From Nitrosotalea devaniterrae (lineage in GTDB: Archaea; Thermoproteota; Nitrososphaeria; Nitrososphaerales; Nitrosopumilaceae): 64,000 bases of DNA. This document shows, piece after piece, positions 9,033 through 17,235 of this stretch (the first letter of the stretch is position 1; each line of letters starts with the position of its first letter). The notes beneath the pieces are model-generated. The model had not been told where the DNA came from. It did no database searches and saw only the letters and a list, made by a program, of their open reading frames with translations. The stretch lies in assembly GCA_900065925.1 (NCBI GenBank), contig LN890280.1, positions 1,418,451 to 1,482,450 on the forward strand. The letters are read 5' to 3'. The position numbers and the translations under genes were made by a program.

Positions 9033-10598
9033 ATGAAATGGAAAACCCTTCAACACAATGGCATAGCGTTTCTTCCTCCCTACGAATCAAAAGGCATTAC
9101 AGTTAAGATCAAGGGAGAAAAAGTTCCTCTCAGCATTGATGCTGAAGAGATGGCTTACCAATGGGCAAAAAAGAAAGACACTCCCTATGTCAAAGATCAA
9201 GTCTTTCAAAAGAATTTTCTTTCCTATTTTGTAAAAGTACTTCCTGCAAAATTCAAAAACATTTCACTTGCAGACATTGATTTTTCTGATGCATTCAAAG
9301 TAGTTGACATGGAAAAAGATTCCAAGTTGACAATGACAAAAGAAGAAAAGAAAAAGATTGCATCCACAAGAAAGGAGATTAAAGAAAAAATGAAGTCTAT
9401 CTATGGCAAGGCAATAATTGATGGAAAGGAAGTAGATGTAGCAAATTGGATGGCAGAACCTCCAGGCCTTTTCATTGGAAGAGGTGATCATCCACTAAGA
9501 GGCAAGTGGAAGCCAAGAGTTACAGAGAAAGACGTTACACTAAATCTTGGAAAGGATGCCAAGGTACCTGCAGGTAATTGGGGCAAGATAATTCACGAGC
9601 CTGATTTTATGTGGCTTGCAAGTTGGGTAGATGTACTTACCGATAAAAGAAAGTATGTGTGGCTTTCGGATACATCAGATCTCAAGCAAGAACGTGACAA
9701 GATGAAGTATGACAAGGCAACAAAATTGGCTGCAGAAATAGACAAGGTGCTAGGCATAGTTATCAAGAAAATGTCAGACAAAGATGAGAAGGTAAGAAGT
9801 GTAGCTACTGTGTGTTATCTAATTTACAAGACTGCAATGAGAGTCGGGGATGAAAAGGATCCAGATGAAGCAGATACAGTAGGTGCTACCACATTAAGGG
9901 TAGAACACATCAATCTAAAACCAGGCATTGTAGAATTTGACTTTTTAGGAAAAGACAGTGTAAGATGGCAAAAGCCACTTCCGGTGTCAGAACAAGACAA
10001 GATGTTTTATGAGAATCTCAAAAAACTAACAGAGAAAAAGAAAAAAGACGAGCTAATATTTGATGGAATTACATCAAGACATGTAAATGAATTTCTTGGA
10101 GGAATAGTAAAGGGACTTACTGCAAAGGTATTCAGAACATATCTTGCAACCCAAGTAGTTACAAATTATCTCAAAAAAGTTGACAATCTCAAATCAAAAT
10201 CAGAAAACATCAAGATATACCATGCCAAATTAGCAAACCTAGAAGCTGCTGTAACATGCAATCACAAAAGAACAATTCCCAAGAACTTTGATGAGACTTT
10301 ACAGAAAAAACGAGAAGCAATAAAGAAACTAAAGGAGACAAAACCCAAGACAGAGAAACAATCTGATAAACTAAAACAGCGCGAAGAAAAATTAAAACTT
10401 ACACTAGAATTAACTGAAAAGACTCGAGATTATAATTTGGGAACATCACTTCGAAATTACATTGACCCAAGAGTAGTCAAGGCTTGGTCCGATGCAGTAG
10501 GACTAGAATGGGAAAAACTTTACACATCTGCATTACAAAAGAAATTCCAATGGGTATCAAAAATAGATATCAGCTGGAAACAGATTGTGCAAGTTTAA
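9033..10598 (+). CDS. DNA topoisomerase IB (eukaryotic type)
   Basis: About 521 residues from the ATG at 9033 (a TTG at 8988 would add 15). It begins KWKTLQHNGIAFLPPYES, like the core of eukaryotic Top1 (KWKxLEHxGxxFxPPY). Active-site landmarks are the first Arg in TAMRVGDEKD, the Lys in FLGKDSVRW, the second Arg in AKVFRTYLATQ, a lysine-rich coiled-coil linker, and the nucleophile Tyr in NYIDPRVV near the C-terminus. Type IB enzymes of this kind are a known mark of Thaumarchaeota within Archaea. The enzyme relaxes both positive and negative supercoils. I prefer 9033 because the homology starts there and TTTAAT lies about 26 bases upstream. Confidence 0.93.
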   Translation: MKWKTLQHNGIAFLPPYESKGITVKIKGEKVPLSIDAEEMAYQWAKKKDTPYVKDQVFQKNFLSYFVKVLPAKFKNISLADIDFSDAFKVVDMEKDSKLTMTKEEKKKIASTRKEIKEKMKSIYGKAIIDGKEVDVANWMAEPPGLFIGRGDHPLRGKWKPRVTEKDVTLNLGKDAKVPAGNWGKIIHEPDFMWLASWVDVLTDKRKYVWLSDTSDLKQERDKMKYDKATKLAAEIDKVLGIVIKKMSDKDEKVRSVATVCYLIYKTAMRVGDEKDPDEADTVGATTLRVEHINLKPGIVEFDFLGKDSVRWQKPLPVSEQDKMFYENLKKLTEKKKKDELIFDGITSRHVNEFLGGIVKGLTAKVFRTYLATQVVTNYLKKVDNLKSKSENIKIYHAKLANLEAAVTCNHKRTIPKNFDETLQKKREAIKKLKETKPKTEKQSDKLKQREEKLKLTLELTEKTRDYNLGTSLRNYIDPRVVKAWSDAVGLEWEKLYTSALQKKFQWVSKIDISWKQIVQV

Positions 10599-10641
10599 GC
10601 AAGCTACATTTAATTGCATCAAGAATTTAGGCGTTAATTAT

Positions 10642-10733
10642 GCCGGGGTAGCTCAGCCTGGCCTAGAGTGCCAGTCCACATAAGGGTAATACTCATAATC
10701 TGGAGGTCGTGGGTTCGAAACCCACCCCCGGTA
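10642..10733 (+). tRNA. tRNA-Met(CAU), elongator type, with a 16-base intron at a non-canonical site
   Basis: Acceptor stem GCCGGGG pairs with CCCCGGT (G-U at the first pair), D-arm GCTC/GAGT, T-arm GTGGG-TTCGAAA-CCCAC. The anticodon stem closes only if bases 10675-10690 are removed: this joins CCAG to ACTCATAATCTGG, giving a perfect five-pair stem (CCAGA/TCTGG) with loop CTCATAA, anticodon CAT, U33 present. The intron is thus between positions 30 and 31, in the stem, and not at the usual 37/38. The stem lacks the GGG/CCC pairs of initiator tRNA. A tRNA-Ile2 (agmatidine-modified CAT) is a less likely alternative. CCA is not encoded. Confidence 0.88.
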
Positions 10734-10793
10734 TACCCTTTTTTCATAAAAAAGGCGAATACCTTTTATTCTCAGACTCTGCAAATACTCAAA

Positions 10794-11159
10794 ATGTCTA
10801 AAAAGATTCTAGTTTTTGCAGCCCTATTTTCTCTTGCTTTAACAATGACAGTAACCCAGGAGGCTAGTGCTTTGACTAGAGGTACGGGAGATTTCAGTCG
10901 TACTACAGCAAGCTTGGATCCAAGTAGAGTTTGTGGCAATCATGTTTGCCAACCTGGAGAGATTGCCAAATGGTCATCAGCTATCATGTCATCACAACGA
11001 CAAGGTCCTGGCAAAGCTACTGGTGCACAGCATGGAAACATCATCATGCACCAAATATTTGTAAATTCAATTGCAAATCAAATGAAGATGATGTGGCTCC
11101 ATTCAAGTCCAGCGGTAATGTCAAATCAAACAAATACAAACATGACTGGATCAAAATAA
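10794..11159 (+). CDS. Small secreted protein of unknown function
   Basis: A 121-residue protein with a clear N-terminal signal peptide (KK then LVFAALFSLALTMTVTQEASA, likely cut after ASA near residue 26). The mature part is polar and methionine- and asparagine-rich at its end, with a CGNHVCQPGE segment whose two cysteines could form a disulfide or bind a metal. I chose ATG 10794; a longer frame would run into the tRNA upstream. A TATA-like CCTTTTATTC (10762-10771) lies about 27 bases before this ATG. No family recognised; it is likely an envelope or periplasm-like protein. Confidence 0.75.
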   Translation: MSKKILVFAALFSLALTMTVTQEASALTRGTGDFSRTTASLDPSRVCGNHVCQPGEIAKWSSAIMSSQRQGPGKATGAQHGNIIMHQIFVNSIANQMKMMWLHSSPAVMSNQTNTNMTGSK

Positions 11160-11263
11160 CAGAATTTCCTATAAAGACATCTTTTTGTAAATCAAGTACA
11201 ACCTAAAACACACCAATAGATCTAAAGTTAATGTTAAATTGGCAGGTCTAATCCAATCCCATA

Positions 11264-12451
11264 ATGACAGAGTTTGAAGAATTTGCATATGCCCTTTTGG
11301 ATCAGCTCTCAGTTGAGCTAAATGAGGAAAAGGAAATAACAGGTTCAAAAACAAAGGCAGAACAAGCATTTGCTTCAAAGATAAAATTTGAAGATATCGA
11401 GTCAATCTGCAACAGACTGTTTTCAGACATGTCAAAAAAAATAACAGAGTTTACTGGAATTCCAGTATCACAAACAAGAGTTGAATTTCCAGAACTTGTA
11501 GAATTTAAAAAACTCAAAGGACGTAAGGTGTATCCCACAGAAGAATCTGCAGGATTTGTAGATGAACTTTTTACTGCAATTGCACACGAAGATGTTCAAA
11601 AAATAGCAGAACTTGCAGAAAAACAGACTTTTAGATATTTGGTTTATTCGACCTATGCAAAGGGGTACATCTCACAGATATCTACCACATATGGTGACTT
11701 TTACGAGTCTACAATATACCTAAACAAGTTCATTTTATCCAGCTATCCACAGATAATACTATACAAACAGGGAGAACCCTATGAATCAAGGTTTGATCAG
11801 GTAAACTCTGGATATATTGGAGCCTTGAAGATGACTATCTTGGAGGAGCACATCCACTCCATACAGAATAATTTGTACAACATAAACAAAGCTGCAGTAT
11901 CTGAAGTAAATGCAATCAATGAAGAGCTTGCAAAAATAATCTTGGGCCTTGATGATACTGCAATAAAGAATCTTTACAACTATTTGCAGATGCCAGAAGT
12001 TCCAGACGAATATCCAATTGCAAAAAGAGCAAATCTGTTTTTCATACTAAATCCAGACAATTTCATAGTTCAAGTTCTTGGTCCAGATGTGATGACATTT
12101 ACCAAGGTAACAGTGGATCCTAAAATTTTAGAAATGATTCCGCAACTTCTTGATATCTACCAGAGATGGCTAAAACCAATACAGGCACACCATGCATCAT
12201 TTACAGCAATGGAAGGAATGGCAGAATTTGCAGTGAAAAATATTCTAAGAGAAGACAAAGATTTTCAGAATTATCTAGTTACATTTGCAAACAGTGACAT
12301 CTCATCATATCAAGTCAGAAAGAGTATGGGAACAGACTTTACAGAATATGTATTTGCAAAGTTAGGCAAAGACACATACAAAACTCTGATTGCAAATCCT
12401 CCCACAACTCGTGAACTCAAAAATCCAGAGAGTTATCTAAATCGAAAATGA
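11264..12451 (+). CDS. Conserved protein of unknown function, possible degenerate metallopeptidase fold
   Basis: A 395-residue soluble, mainly helical protein that I do not recognise firmly. In the middle, TILEEHIHSIQNNLY resembles the active helix of gluzincin peptidases (HExxH), but with Glu where the first His should be; about 120 residues later comes SFTAMEGMAEFAVKNIL, like the third-ligand EGxAEF helix. It could be a relative that lost or changed catalysis. Its stop overlaps the start of the SirB1-like gene by four bases (ATGA), so the two are translated together and probably work together. Confidence 0.7.
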   Translation: MTEFEEFAYALLDQLSVELNEEKEITGSKTKAEQAFASKIKFEDIESICNRLFSDMSKKITEFTGIPVSQTRVEFPELVEFKKLKGRKVYPTEESAGFVDELFTAIAHEDVQKIAELAEKQTFRYLVYSTYAKGYISQISTTYGDFYESTIYLNKFILSSYPQIILYKQGEPYESRFDQVNSGYIGALKMTILEEHIHSIQNNLYNINKAAVSEVNAINEELAKIILGLDDTAIKNLYNYLQMPEVPDEYPIAKRANLFFILNPDNFIVQVLGPDVMTFTKVTVDPKILEMIPQLLDIYQRWLKPIQAHHASFTAMEGMAEFAVKNILREDKDFQNYLVTFANSDISSYQVRKSMGTDFTEYVFAKLGKDTYKTLIANPPTTRELKNPESYLNRK

Positions 12452-13269
12452 GCGAATTTGATCCATTTGCAGCAGAGTGGATCTCGTATGCAAAAAATTC
12501 ACAATACACATTGGTTGAAAAGTGCCTAAAACTATCCCAAATACTAGAATTTCCCAATCTAGACATCACAGAATATGTCCAGAAATTAAGATCATATGAT
12601 CAAGGATTACGTGACCATGTATCTGATGTTAAAAATCCAATCTACCTTGTTTCCATGTTAAATGAATACATGTTTGACATCTTGGAATTCCAAGGAGACA
12701 GTGACGACTATTACAATCCAAGAAATAACTTTCTAAATGTTGTAATGGACAAGCATAGTGGAATACCAATTACATTATCAATTATTTACATCGAGGTTGC
12801 AAAAGCCATAGGTCTTGAGCTTCGCCCAGTAGGGTTCCCAGGTCATTTTCTTGTGAAATATTCAGAGGAGCTTATTTTAGATCCCTTCAACAGAGGTAGC
12901 CTGTTAGACATAGAAGATCTCCAGGACATACTTGATGCAACATATGGTGAAGGAGTAGAGTTTGAGCCAGAATATCTAAACGATATCGAGCCAGAAAAAA
13001 TACTGATCAGAATTTTAAGAAATCTAAAGAGTTCCTACACCGAGTCTTTTAGTTATGAAAAAGCAATGCATTGCATAAACATGATACTAGGCCTTGACTC
13101 AAACTCGCCAGAAGAAATAAGAGATAAAGGAATCATCCAGACAAGATTACTACAAAATGATCTTGCGCTAGTATCGCTTAACAAGTATTTGGAGATGGCA
13201 CCAGAAGCAGACGATGTTGATGATATCTTAGAGATGATAAAAAGCATTAAAGAAAAATCTAGTCAATAA
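12448..13269 (+). CDS. SirB1/transglutaminase-like superfamily protein
   Basis: A 273-residue protein with the SirB1 N-terminal (transglutaminase-like core 2) pattern: NNFLNVVMDKHSGIPITLSI followed by YIEVAKAIGLELRPVGFPGHFLVKY, with the conserved His of GFPGHF. A C-terminal stretch (about 200-270) looks like tetratricopeptide helices (FSYEKAMHCINMILGL...ALVSLNKYLEMAPEA). In bacteria such proteins lie near prfA/hemK and their chemistry is unknown. The canonical transglutaminase Cys is not evident. Coupled by a four-base overlap to the upstream unknown protein. Confidence 0.82.
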   Translation: MSEFDPFAAEWISYAKNSQYTLVEKCLKLSQILEFPNLDITEYVQKLRSYDQGLRDHVSDVKNPIYLVSMLNEYMFDILEFQGDSDDYYNPRNNFLNVVMDKHSGIPITLSIIYIEVAKAIGLELRPVGFPGHFLVKYSEELILDPFNRGSLLDIEDLQDILDATYGEGVEFEPEYLNDIEPEKILIRILRNLKSSYTESFSYEKAMHCINMILGLDSNSPEEIRDKGIIQTRLLQNDLALVSLNKYLEMAPEADDVDDILEMIKSIKEKSSQ

Positions 13270-13429
13270 TTGATTGTACGTCTTTTCCTTTTTTGATTAG
13301 TTTGTGTTCGTATCTTACAATCTTGTTTCGCATTGTTCCTTTGAGAACATCTATCTCATGTCTCAAGCTGGCAACTTCATCTTCAAGTCTAGCTACTCTT
13401 TCATAAATGGACTCGTCTTCGCCTGCCAT
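13259..13429 (-). CDS. Small coiled-coil protein, 56 residues
   Basis: Read directly from the minus strand: ATG at 13429, TAG at 13259-13261. The protein is highly charged, with a heptad-like run (SIYERVARLEDEVASLRHE, IDVLKGTMRNKIVRYEHK) and no membrane segment, so it should form a coiled coil. Codon choice and amino-acid composition are like those of the neighbours. Its last bases overlap the end of the convergent SirB1-like gene by 11 bases. Function unknown; comparable short coiled-coil proteins are common next to ribosomal or tRNA genes in archaea. Confidence 0.7.
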   Translation of the reverse strand: MAGEDESIYERVARLEDEVASLRHEIDVLKGTMRNKIVRYEHKLIKKGKDVQSIID

Positions 13430-13498
13430 ACTTAATCTTCACTGGATGTGATCTTAAAAATTTATGGTTTATTTTATTGAGGGTTTTGTCAGTATTTT

Positions 13499-13660
13499 CT
13501 ATAGTGTGAATTCGCCGTTGCATGATTGGCATTTTCCTTTCTCGCTTCCAATCAATCCTATTATCAAAATTTTTCCTATTGTACCGCATTTAGGGCAAAG
13601 GCCAGTTGTAACGTTTTTTGGACCGCTTGATCTTGGTTTAACTGATTTTCTCCTTACCAT
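13499..13660 (-). CDS. Small zinc-ribbon protein, 53 residues
   Basis: A basic protein beginning VRRKSVKPRSSGPKNV and carrying two CxxC knuckles (GLCPKCGT and GKCQSCNG), a single zinc ribbon. I use the ATG at 13660, since a longer frame runs into the tRNA-Ser gene. The basic N-terminus plus zinc ribbon is typical of small nucleic-acid- or ribosome-binding proteins in archaea. The exact partner is unknown. It lies downstream of tRNA-Ser on the same strand and could be read through from it. Confidence 0.75.
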   Translation of the reverse strand: MVRRKSVKPRSSGPKNVTTGLCPKCGTIGKILIIGLIGSEKGKCQSCNGEFTL

Positions 13661-13713
13661 TGAATAAATTCGCGAAATTCGGTTTATTAAGTTTAAGCGT
13701 AGATCGCAAAAAG

Positions 13714-13797
13714 CGCGGGGAGTGGGATTCGAACCCACGGGTCCTTACGGACATGGGATTAGCAATCCCACGCCCTACCAGGCTAGGCGACCCCCGC
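13714..13797 (-). tRNA. tRNA-Ser(GCT)
   Basis: On the minus strand, acceptor GCGGGGG pairs with TCCCCGC, discriminator G. The anticodon stem TGGGA/TCCCA closes the loop TTGCTAA, anticodon GCT (reads AGC/AGU). The long variable arm (GTCCGTAAGGAC) and G73 are serine identity marks. T-arm GTGGG-TTCGAAT-CCCAC. No intron, no encoded CCA. Confidence 0.95.
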
Positions 13798-13860
13798 ATA
13801 GATGTTGCTGAAATTTAAACTGTTATTATAACTTTGGAACCAGAGCTGGAATGGATTTTC

Positions 13861-14607
13861 CTATTCTTCGCCAAACCGTTTGTAGTTTTCTACAAGATCT
13901 TTGAGATGAATTTTCTCTCCGCCTACAATTTTCAGGTCCACTTGGATTTTGCCTTTCTCAATTGTGATGATATTGTATGTGTTGTCAAATAGTCCCCTCA
14001 TTCTTTCAGATGATACAGTTCCAGCATTTGCAATGGATAGATTTCCAAAGTTCCAAAACCAAGGTCTGTGTTTGTGACCACATATGACTAGATCTATCTT
14101 GCTTGCAAGTGCGGTACGTAGTGCATCACCAGAATCTATTACAGTGACCCTATCATTTCCAGTATCAGGAACACCAATCAAATGATGATGCATTGCAAGT
14201 ATCTTGGTTTTATTTTCATATTTTTTCATGGTCCTTTCAAGCCATAGATTTTGTCTATAGCCAATCTCACCCTCGTCCCTATCAGGTCTTGCAGTGCCAA
14301 GTGTCACAAGTACGGTATCTTCATCAAGTTCATTTACAGAGTCAAAAGGAAAGAATTTTTTGAACAAAAGATATCCGGTATTTCTATAATCGTGATTTCC
14401 ACTGATTGCAAGTATTTTTTCTGTCTCAAACTGGGAAAACTTGGCCTTACATTTTTCATATTCTTTGAGTAGCCCCTCATTTGTGAGATCACCCGTAGCT
14501 ACAATGACTGACGGCTTTAGCTGATTGATTTCTTCTACTGCCAGATCAAAGGTTTCTTCCTTGAATTGAGCACCGACATGAATATCTGAAATCTGTACTA
14601 TCTTCAC
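13861..14607 (-). CDS. Calcineurin-like metallophosphoesterase
   Basis: A 248-residue phosphoesterase with all blocks of the superfamily: DIH (D8, H10 in ISDIHVG), GDLTNEG, GNHDYRN, the late histidine MHHHLIG and GHKHRP. Two metal ions would be bound between these. The substrate cannot be deduced; related proteins act as cyclic-nucleotide phosphodiesterases (CpdA-like) or on phospholipid headgroups. It is transcribed alone, divergent from the isocitrate dehydrogenase gene. Confidence 0.9.
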   Translation of the reverse strand: MKIVQISDIHVGAQFKEETFDLAVEEINQLKPSVIVATGDLTNEGLLKEYEKCKAKFSQFETEKILAISGNHDYRNTGYLLFKKFFPFDSVNELDEDTVLVTLGTARPDRDEGEIGYRQNLWLERTMKKYENKTKILAMHHHLIGVPDTGNDRVTVIDSGDALRTALASKIDLVICGHKHRPWFWNFGNLSIANAGTVSSERMRGLFDNTYNIITIEKGKIQVDLKIVGGEKIHLKDLVENYKRFGEE

Positions 14608-14682
14608 AACAAAATATCCAATAGGTGAGAGGTTTAAGCTTTAGCATTGCGTAACAAAATTTCAAATAATTTTCTAGTTAGA

Positions 14683-14693
14683 GTTAAATATAC
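14683..14693 (+). promoter_or_regulatory. TATA-like element before the isocitrate dehydrogenase gene
   Basis: GTTAAATATAC is centred about 28 bases before the TTG start, near the spacing expected for a leaderless archaeal mRNA. This supports TTG as the real start. Confidence 0.5.
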
Positions 14694-14716
14694 AGATACT
14701 ACAATTCCCGCCTGAT

Positions 14717-15745
14717 TTGGGAAAAAAGGCTGCAATAATTAGGGGCGATGGAATAGGTCCAGAAATTGTAGATTCAATGTTAAAAGTATTGAAGGCATGT
14801 AATACTCAAACTGAATTAGTTTTATGCGAAGCAGGATCTGAACAATGGGAAAAACATGGTGGCGAAACATACATCCCAGATGCAACCATGAAGATATTAG
14901 AAAATTCAGATGCAGGCTTTAAAGGTCCTACAACAACAATCCCTAAACCAAATTCTCCAAGAAGTGTTGCAGTAACTCTACGACAAAAATTTGATCTTTA
15001 TGCAAACATTAGACCAATCAAGACATACAAGAGAATAACTCCAGATAAGACACTTGACTTTGTGTGTTTTAGAGAGGCAACAGAGGGACTTTACACCGGA
15101 ATTGAATTCAAAGTATCAGATGATGCTGCAATTGCAATTAGAAAGATTACAAGACAGGGAAGCAGTCGTTTTATCAATTCTGCACTAGCATGGGCAAAGA
15201 AATACCATATGAGTAAAATGGTTGCAATAACAAAGAGAAACATCCTCAAAGTTACTGATGGAATTTTCTGGGAAGAGGTAGAAAAAGCTGCCAAGGCAAA
15301 CCCTGGAATATCAGTCGAAGAACTCTACATAGATAACATGACACAGCAATTGGTCATAAAACCAGAACAGTTCAACGGGGCAGTTTTGGTGAGCACAAAT
15401 CTATTCATGGATATAATATCAGAGCTGGCCTCTGGTATAATTGGCTCAATTGGATTGGTCTATTCAGCAAACATGGGGGATAGATTTGCCATGTTTGAGG
15501 CAGCACATGGAAGTGCACCATCATTTAAGGGACTAAACAAGGTGAATCCAACTGCCGCAATTTTATCAGGAGCATGGATGGTAGAATATCTAGGAGAGAC
15601 TCACATCAAGGATGCAATATTTGCTGCAACAGACCAAGTAATCAATGAAGGAAAATATGTTACATTTGACATTGGCGGTAGTGCAACTACTACACAGATG
15701 ACAGATGCAATAATAGAAATTGCAAAACAAAAGTTGCAAAAATAA
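14717..15745 (+). CDS. Isocitrate/isopropylmalate dehydrogenase family, probably isocitrate dehydrogenase
   Basis: A 342-residue beta-decarboxylating dehydrogenase. It shows RGDGIGPEIVD (about 9-19), YANIRPIKTYK, FREATEGLYTGIEF, the Lys/Tyr region MTQQLVIKPEQF and the nucleotide site FEAAHGSAPSFKG. This compact form is NAD-IDH/IPMDH-like. The C-terminal FEAAHGSAP and the REATEGLY segment fit isocitrate or homoisocitrate better than isopropylmalate, and no leu genes are near, so a citric-acid-cycle role giving 2-oxoglutarate is likely. The start codon is TTG; the TATA-like TTAAATATAC (14684-14693) is about 28 bases before it. Confidence 0.85.
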   Translation: MGKKAAIIRGDGIGPEIVDSMLKVLKACNTQTELVLCEAGSEQWEKHGGETYIPDATMKILENSDAGFKGPTTTIPKPNSPRSVAVTLRQKFDLYANIRPIKTYKRITPDKTLDFVCFREATEGLYTGIEFKVSDDAAIAIRKITRQGSSRFINSALAWAKKYHMSKMVAITKRNILKVTDGIFWEEVEKAAKANPGISVEELYIDNMTQQLVIKPEQFNGAVLVSTNLFMDIISELASGIIGSIGLVYSANMGDRFAMFEAAHGSAPSFKGLNKVNPTAAILSGAWMVEYLGETHIKDAIFAATDQVINEGKYVTFDIGGSATTTQMTDAIIEIAKQKLQK

Positions 15746-16639
15746 TTATAACTTTAAACCAGACCTTGCAGACAAGACCACAATAGAGACTAGAGATATC
15801 ATCAATACAAGATAAGATGTGGTACTAAACTCTGGAACACTTGCAGTGTTATCGGATAGTGTAAAGTTTTCATGTACTATTGGAACTGGTTCATTTTGAG
15901 CAGGAGTGGATGATGGAACTGATATCAAATCAAGTGACCGGTCATCGTTTGCATTCATGTCACCTGCATTGTTGGCAGAGTTTGCATCAAAGAATAATTG
16001 GTATTGTCCACCAGGGGGATTACTCCACACAAATATTACAGGAACACTTTGTTTTGCAGGAATATCCAGCTTGACTAGACCATTGTAAAAAAGCGAGGTT
16101 TGGTTTTTTATTTTTAATGTAAATATTATGGAATCAGCATCAGCGTTTCCTGTATTTTGAATCTGTTTTGTTATAACAAGACCATTTGAAGTATAGTTTT
16201 GTTTTTCAACTGTGAGTGAATCATTAACCCAGGAAAGTTCTGCATGTGAGAATCCCTTTGATACTACAACATATCCAGAGGGCCACATGTCTGTCTTGTC
16301 ATAATACCCATACTTGCCAACCGAGCCAAAGAATTGGGTGAATGATTGACCAGGCTTGATGGTACCGCTGTCAAATATGCCTTGAGGACCATAGTTTGAT
16401 GTTCCAGTGGTAACAGTGTGGGTTCGGTTGTCTTGGTTTATCCAGGTGACAGTATCTCCAACAGAGATGTTTACCTGAAATGGACTATAGCATGAGAGGT
16501 TGGGCCTGCAATGATTTGCAGTTCCATTTATGATAGTCACCTGGGCATCATATGCCTGTGCACTTTGATATGATATAAAACAGAAGATTGTAGCAATGAC
16601 AACAACATATACCAGATGATAAAATCTCAACAATACCAA
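15746..16639 (-). CDS. Secreted, membrane-anchored degenerate cupredoxin with PEF-type C-terminal signal
   Basis: A 297-residue protein: signal peptide (about 1-29, ending AQAY), a plastocyanin-like domain (about 32-128), a CARDB-like beta domain (about 135-240) and a C-terminal anchor starting VPEFSTTSY, then a hydrophobic helix and a final Lys. The cupredoxin keeps the first ligand (H74 in NRTHTVTTG), but the C-x-x-H-x-x-M ligand loop, normally YYCxxHxxM, reads YYDKTDMWP, so Cys and His are both Asp and Met is Pro. Blue-copper binding is therefore unlikely. The PEF motif followed by a transmembrane helix and a basic end resembles PEF-CTERM sorting signals. It ends directly at the stop of the convergent dehydrogenase. 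Confidence 0.82.
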   Translation of the reverse strand: MVLLRFYHLVYVVVIATIFCFISYQSAQAYDAQVTIINGTANHCRPNLSCYSPFQVNISVGDTVTWINQDNRTHTVTTGTSNYGPQGIFDSGTIKPGQSFTQFFGSVGKYGYYDKTDMWPSGYVVVSKGFSHAELSWVNDSLTVEKQNYTSNGLVITKQIQNTGNADADSIIFTLKIKNQTSLFYNGLVKLDIPAKQSVPVIFVWSNPPGGQYQLFFDANSANNAGDMNANDDRSLDLISVPSSTPAQNEPVPIVHENFTLSDNTASVPEFSTTSYLVLMISLVSIVVLSARSGLKL

Positions 16640-16701
16640 TTATTCTCCTTTACAGATAAACCAGATGTACTTTTTGTGAGAAAATCATATTAGGATTCAT
16701 G

Positions 16702-17235
16702 TCAGTTTTTTGTACATTCTACAATTATTAGCTCTTCATAGAATAATTTCTTTTTTGCTGCAACATTTGCATCAAATCCAAGAGACTTGCATAGCTGTAT
16801 CAAGATGTCATAATTTGCAAGAGAAGAGGTAAGAAATACTAGTTTGCCATTTTTTTTAATTAAATTACTGGCAGATTTTATTATCATACTTGGGATATCA
16901 ACACCATCATGCAATCCATCTACCGTAGGATCAAGTAATTCATCAGATGGCAAATATGGCAAGTTGCATACAATCAGATCAAAACTAGAATAAAGTGCAT
17001 CTGCTGCATTGCAGCATATACAGTTGTCAATAGTTTCATGCGCTTGTCTCAAAGCAGAAATGCTAATGTCAGTTGCAACAACAAGTGAAAAATTCTTTGA
17101 CAGTGTTTTTGCAATTATTCCAGAGCCTGTACCAATGTCAAGTGCAGATGATCCTTTTTTATTTTCAATATAATCAGCAAGAAAGAACGAGTCCTCTGCT
17201 GGCACATAGTAGCTATTTTGCGATTCTTTTTGCAA
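16702..17235 (-). CDS. HemK/Mtq2-like class I methyltransferase
   Basis: A 177-residue methyltransferase. Motif I is ALDIGTGSGII (31-41) and the catalytic motif is NLPY (91-94), the form seen in archaeal HemK2/Mtq2 (bacterial PrmC has NPPY). Mtq2-type enzymes methylate the glutamine of the GGQ loop of release factor aRF1. It is short because it lacks the N-terminal domain of bacterial PrmC, as usual for archaea. The start overlaps the end of ksgA by 23 bases, so it is in the ksgA operon. Confidence 0.87.
   Translation of the reverse strand: MQKESQNSYYVPAEDSFFLADYIENKKGSSALDIGTGSGIIAKTLSKNFSLVVATDISISALRQAHETIDNCICCNAADALYSSFDLIVCNLPYLPSDELLDPTVDGLHDGVDIPSMIIKSASNLIKKNGKLVFLTSSLANYDILIQLCKSLGFDANVAAKKKLFYEELIIVECTKN

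Noticed and set aside
10668-10793. Longer start for the secreted protein at 10794
   Set aside because: It would translate most of the tRNA-CAU gene; the signal peptide and TATA box both fit 10794.
13661-13738. Upstream extension of the zinc-ribbon gene
   Set aside because: It overlaps tRNA-Ser, and the basic N-terminus of the shorter form is a natural start.
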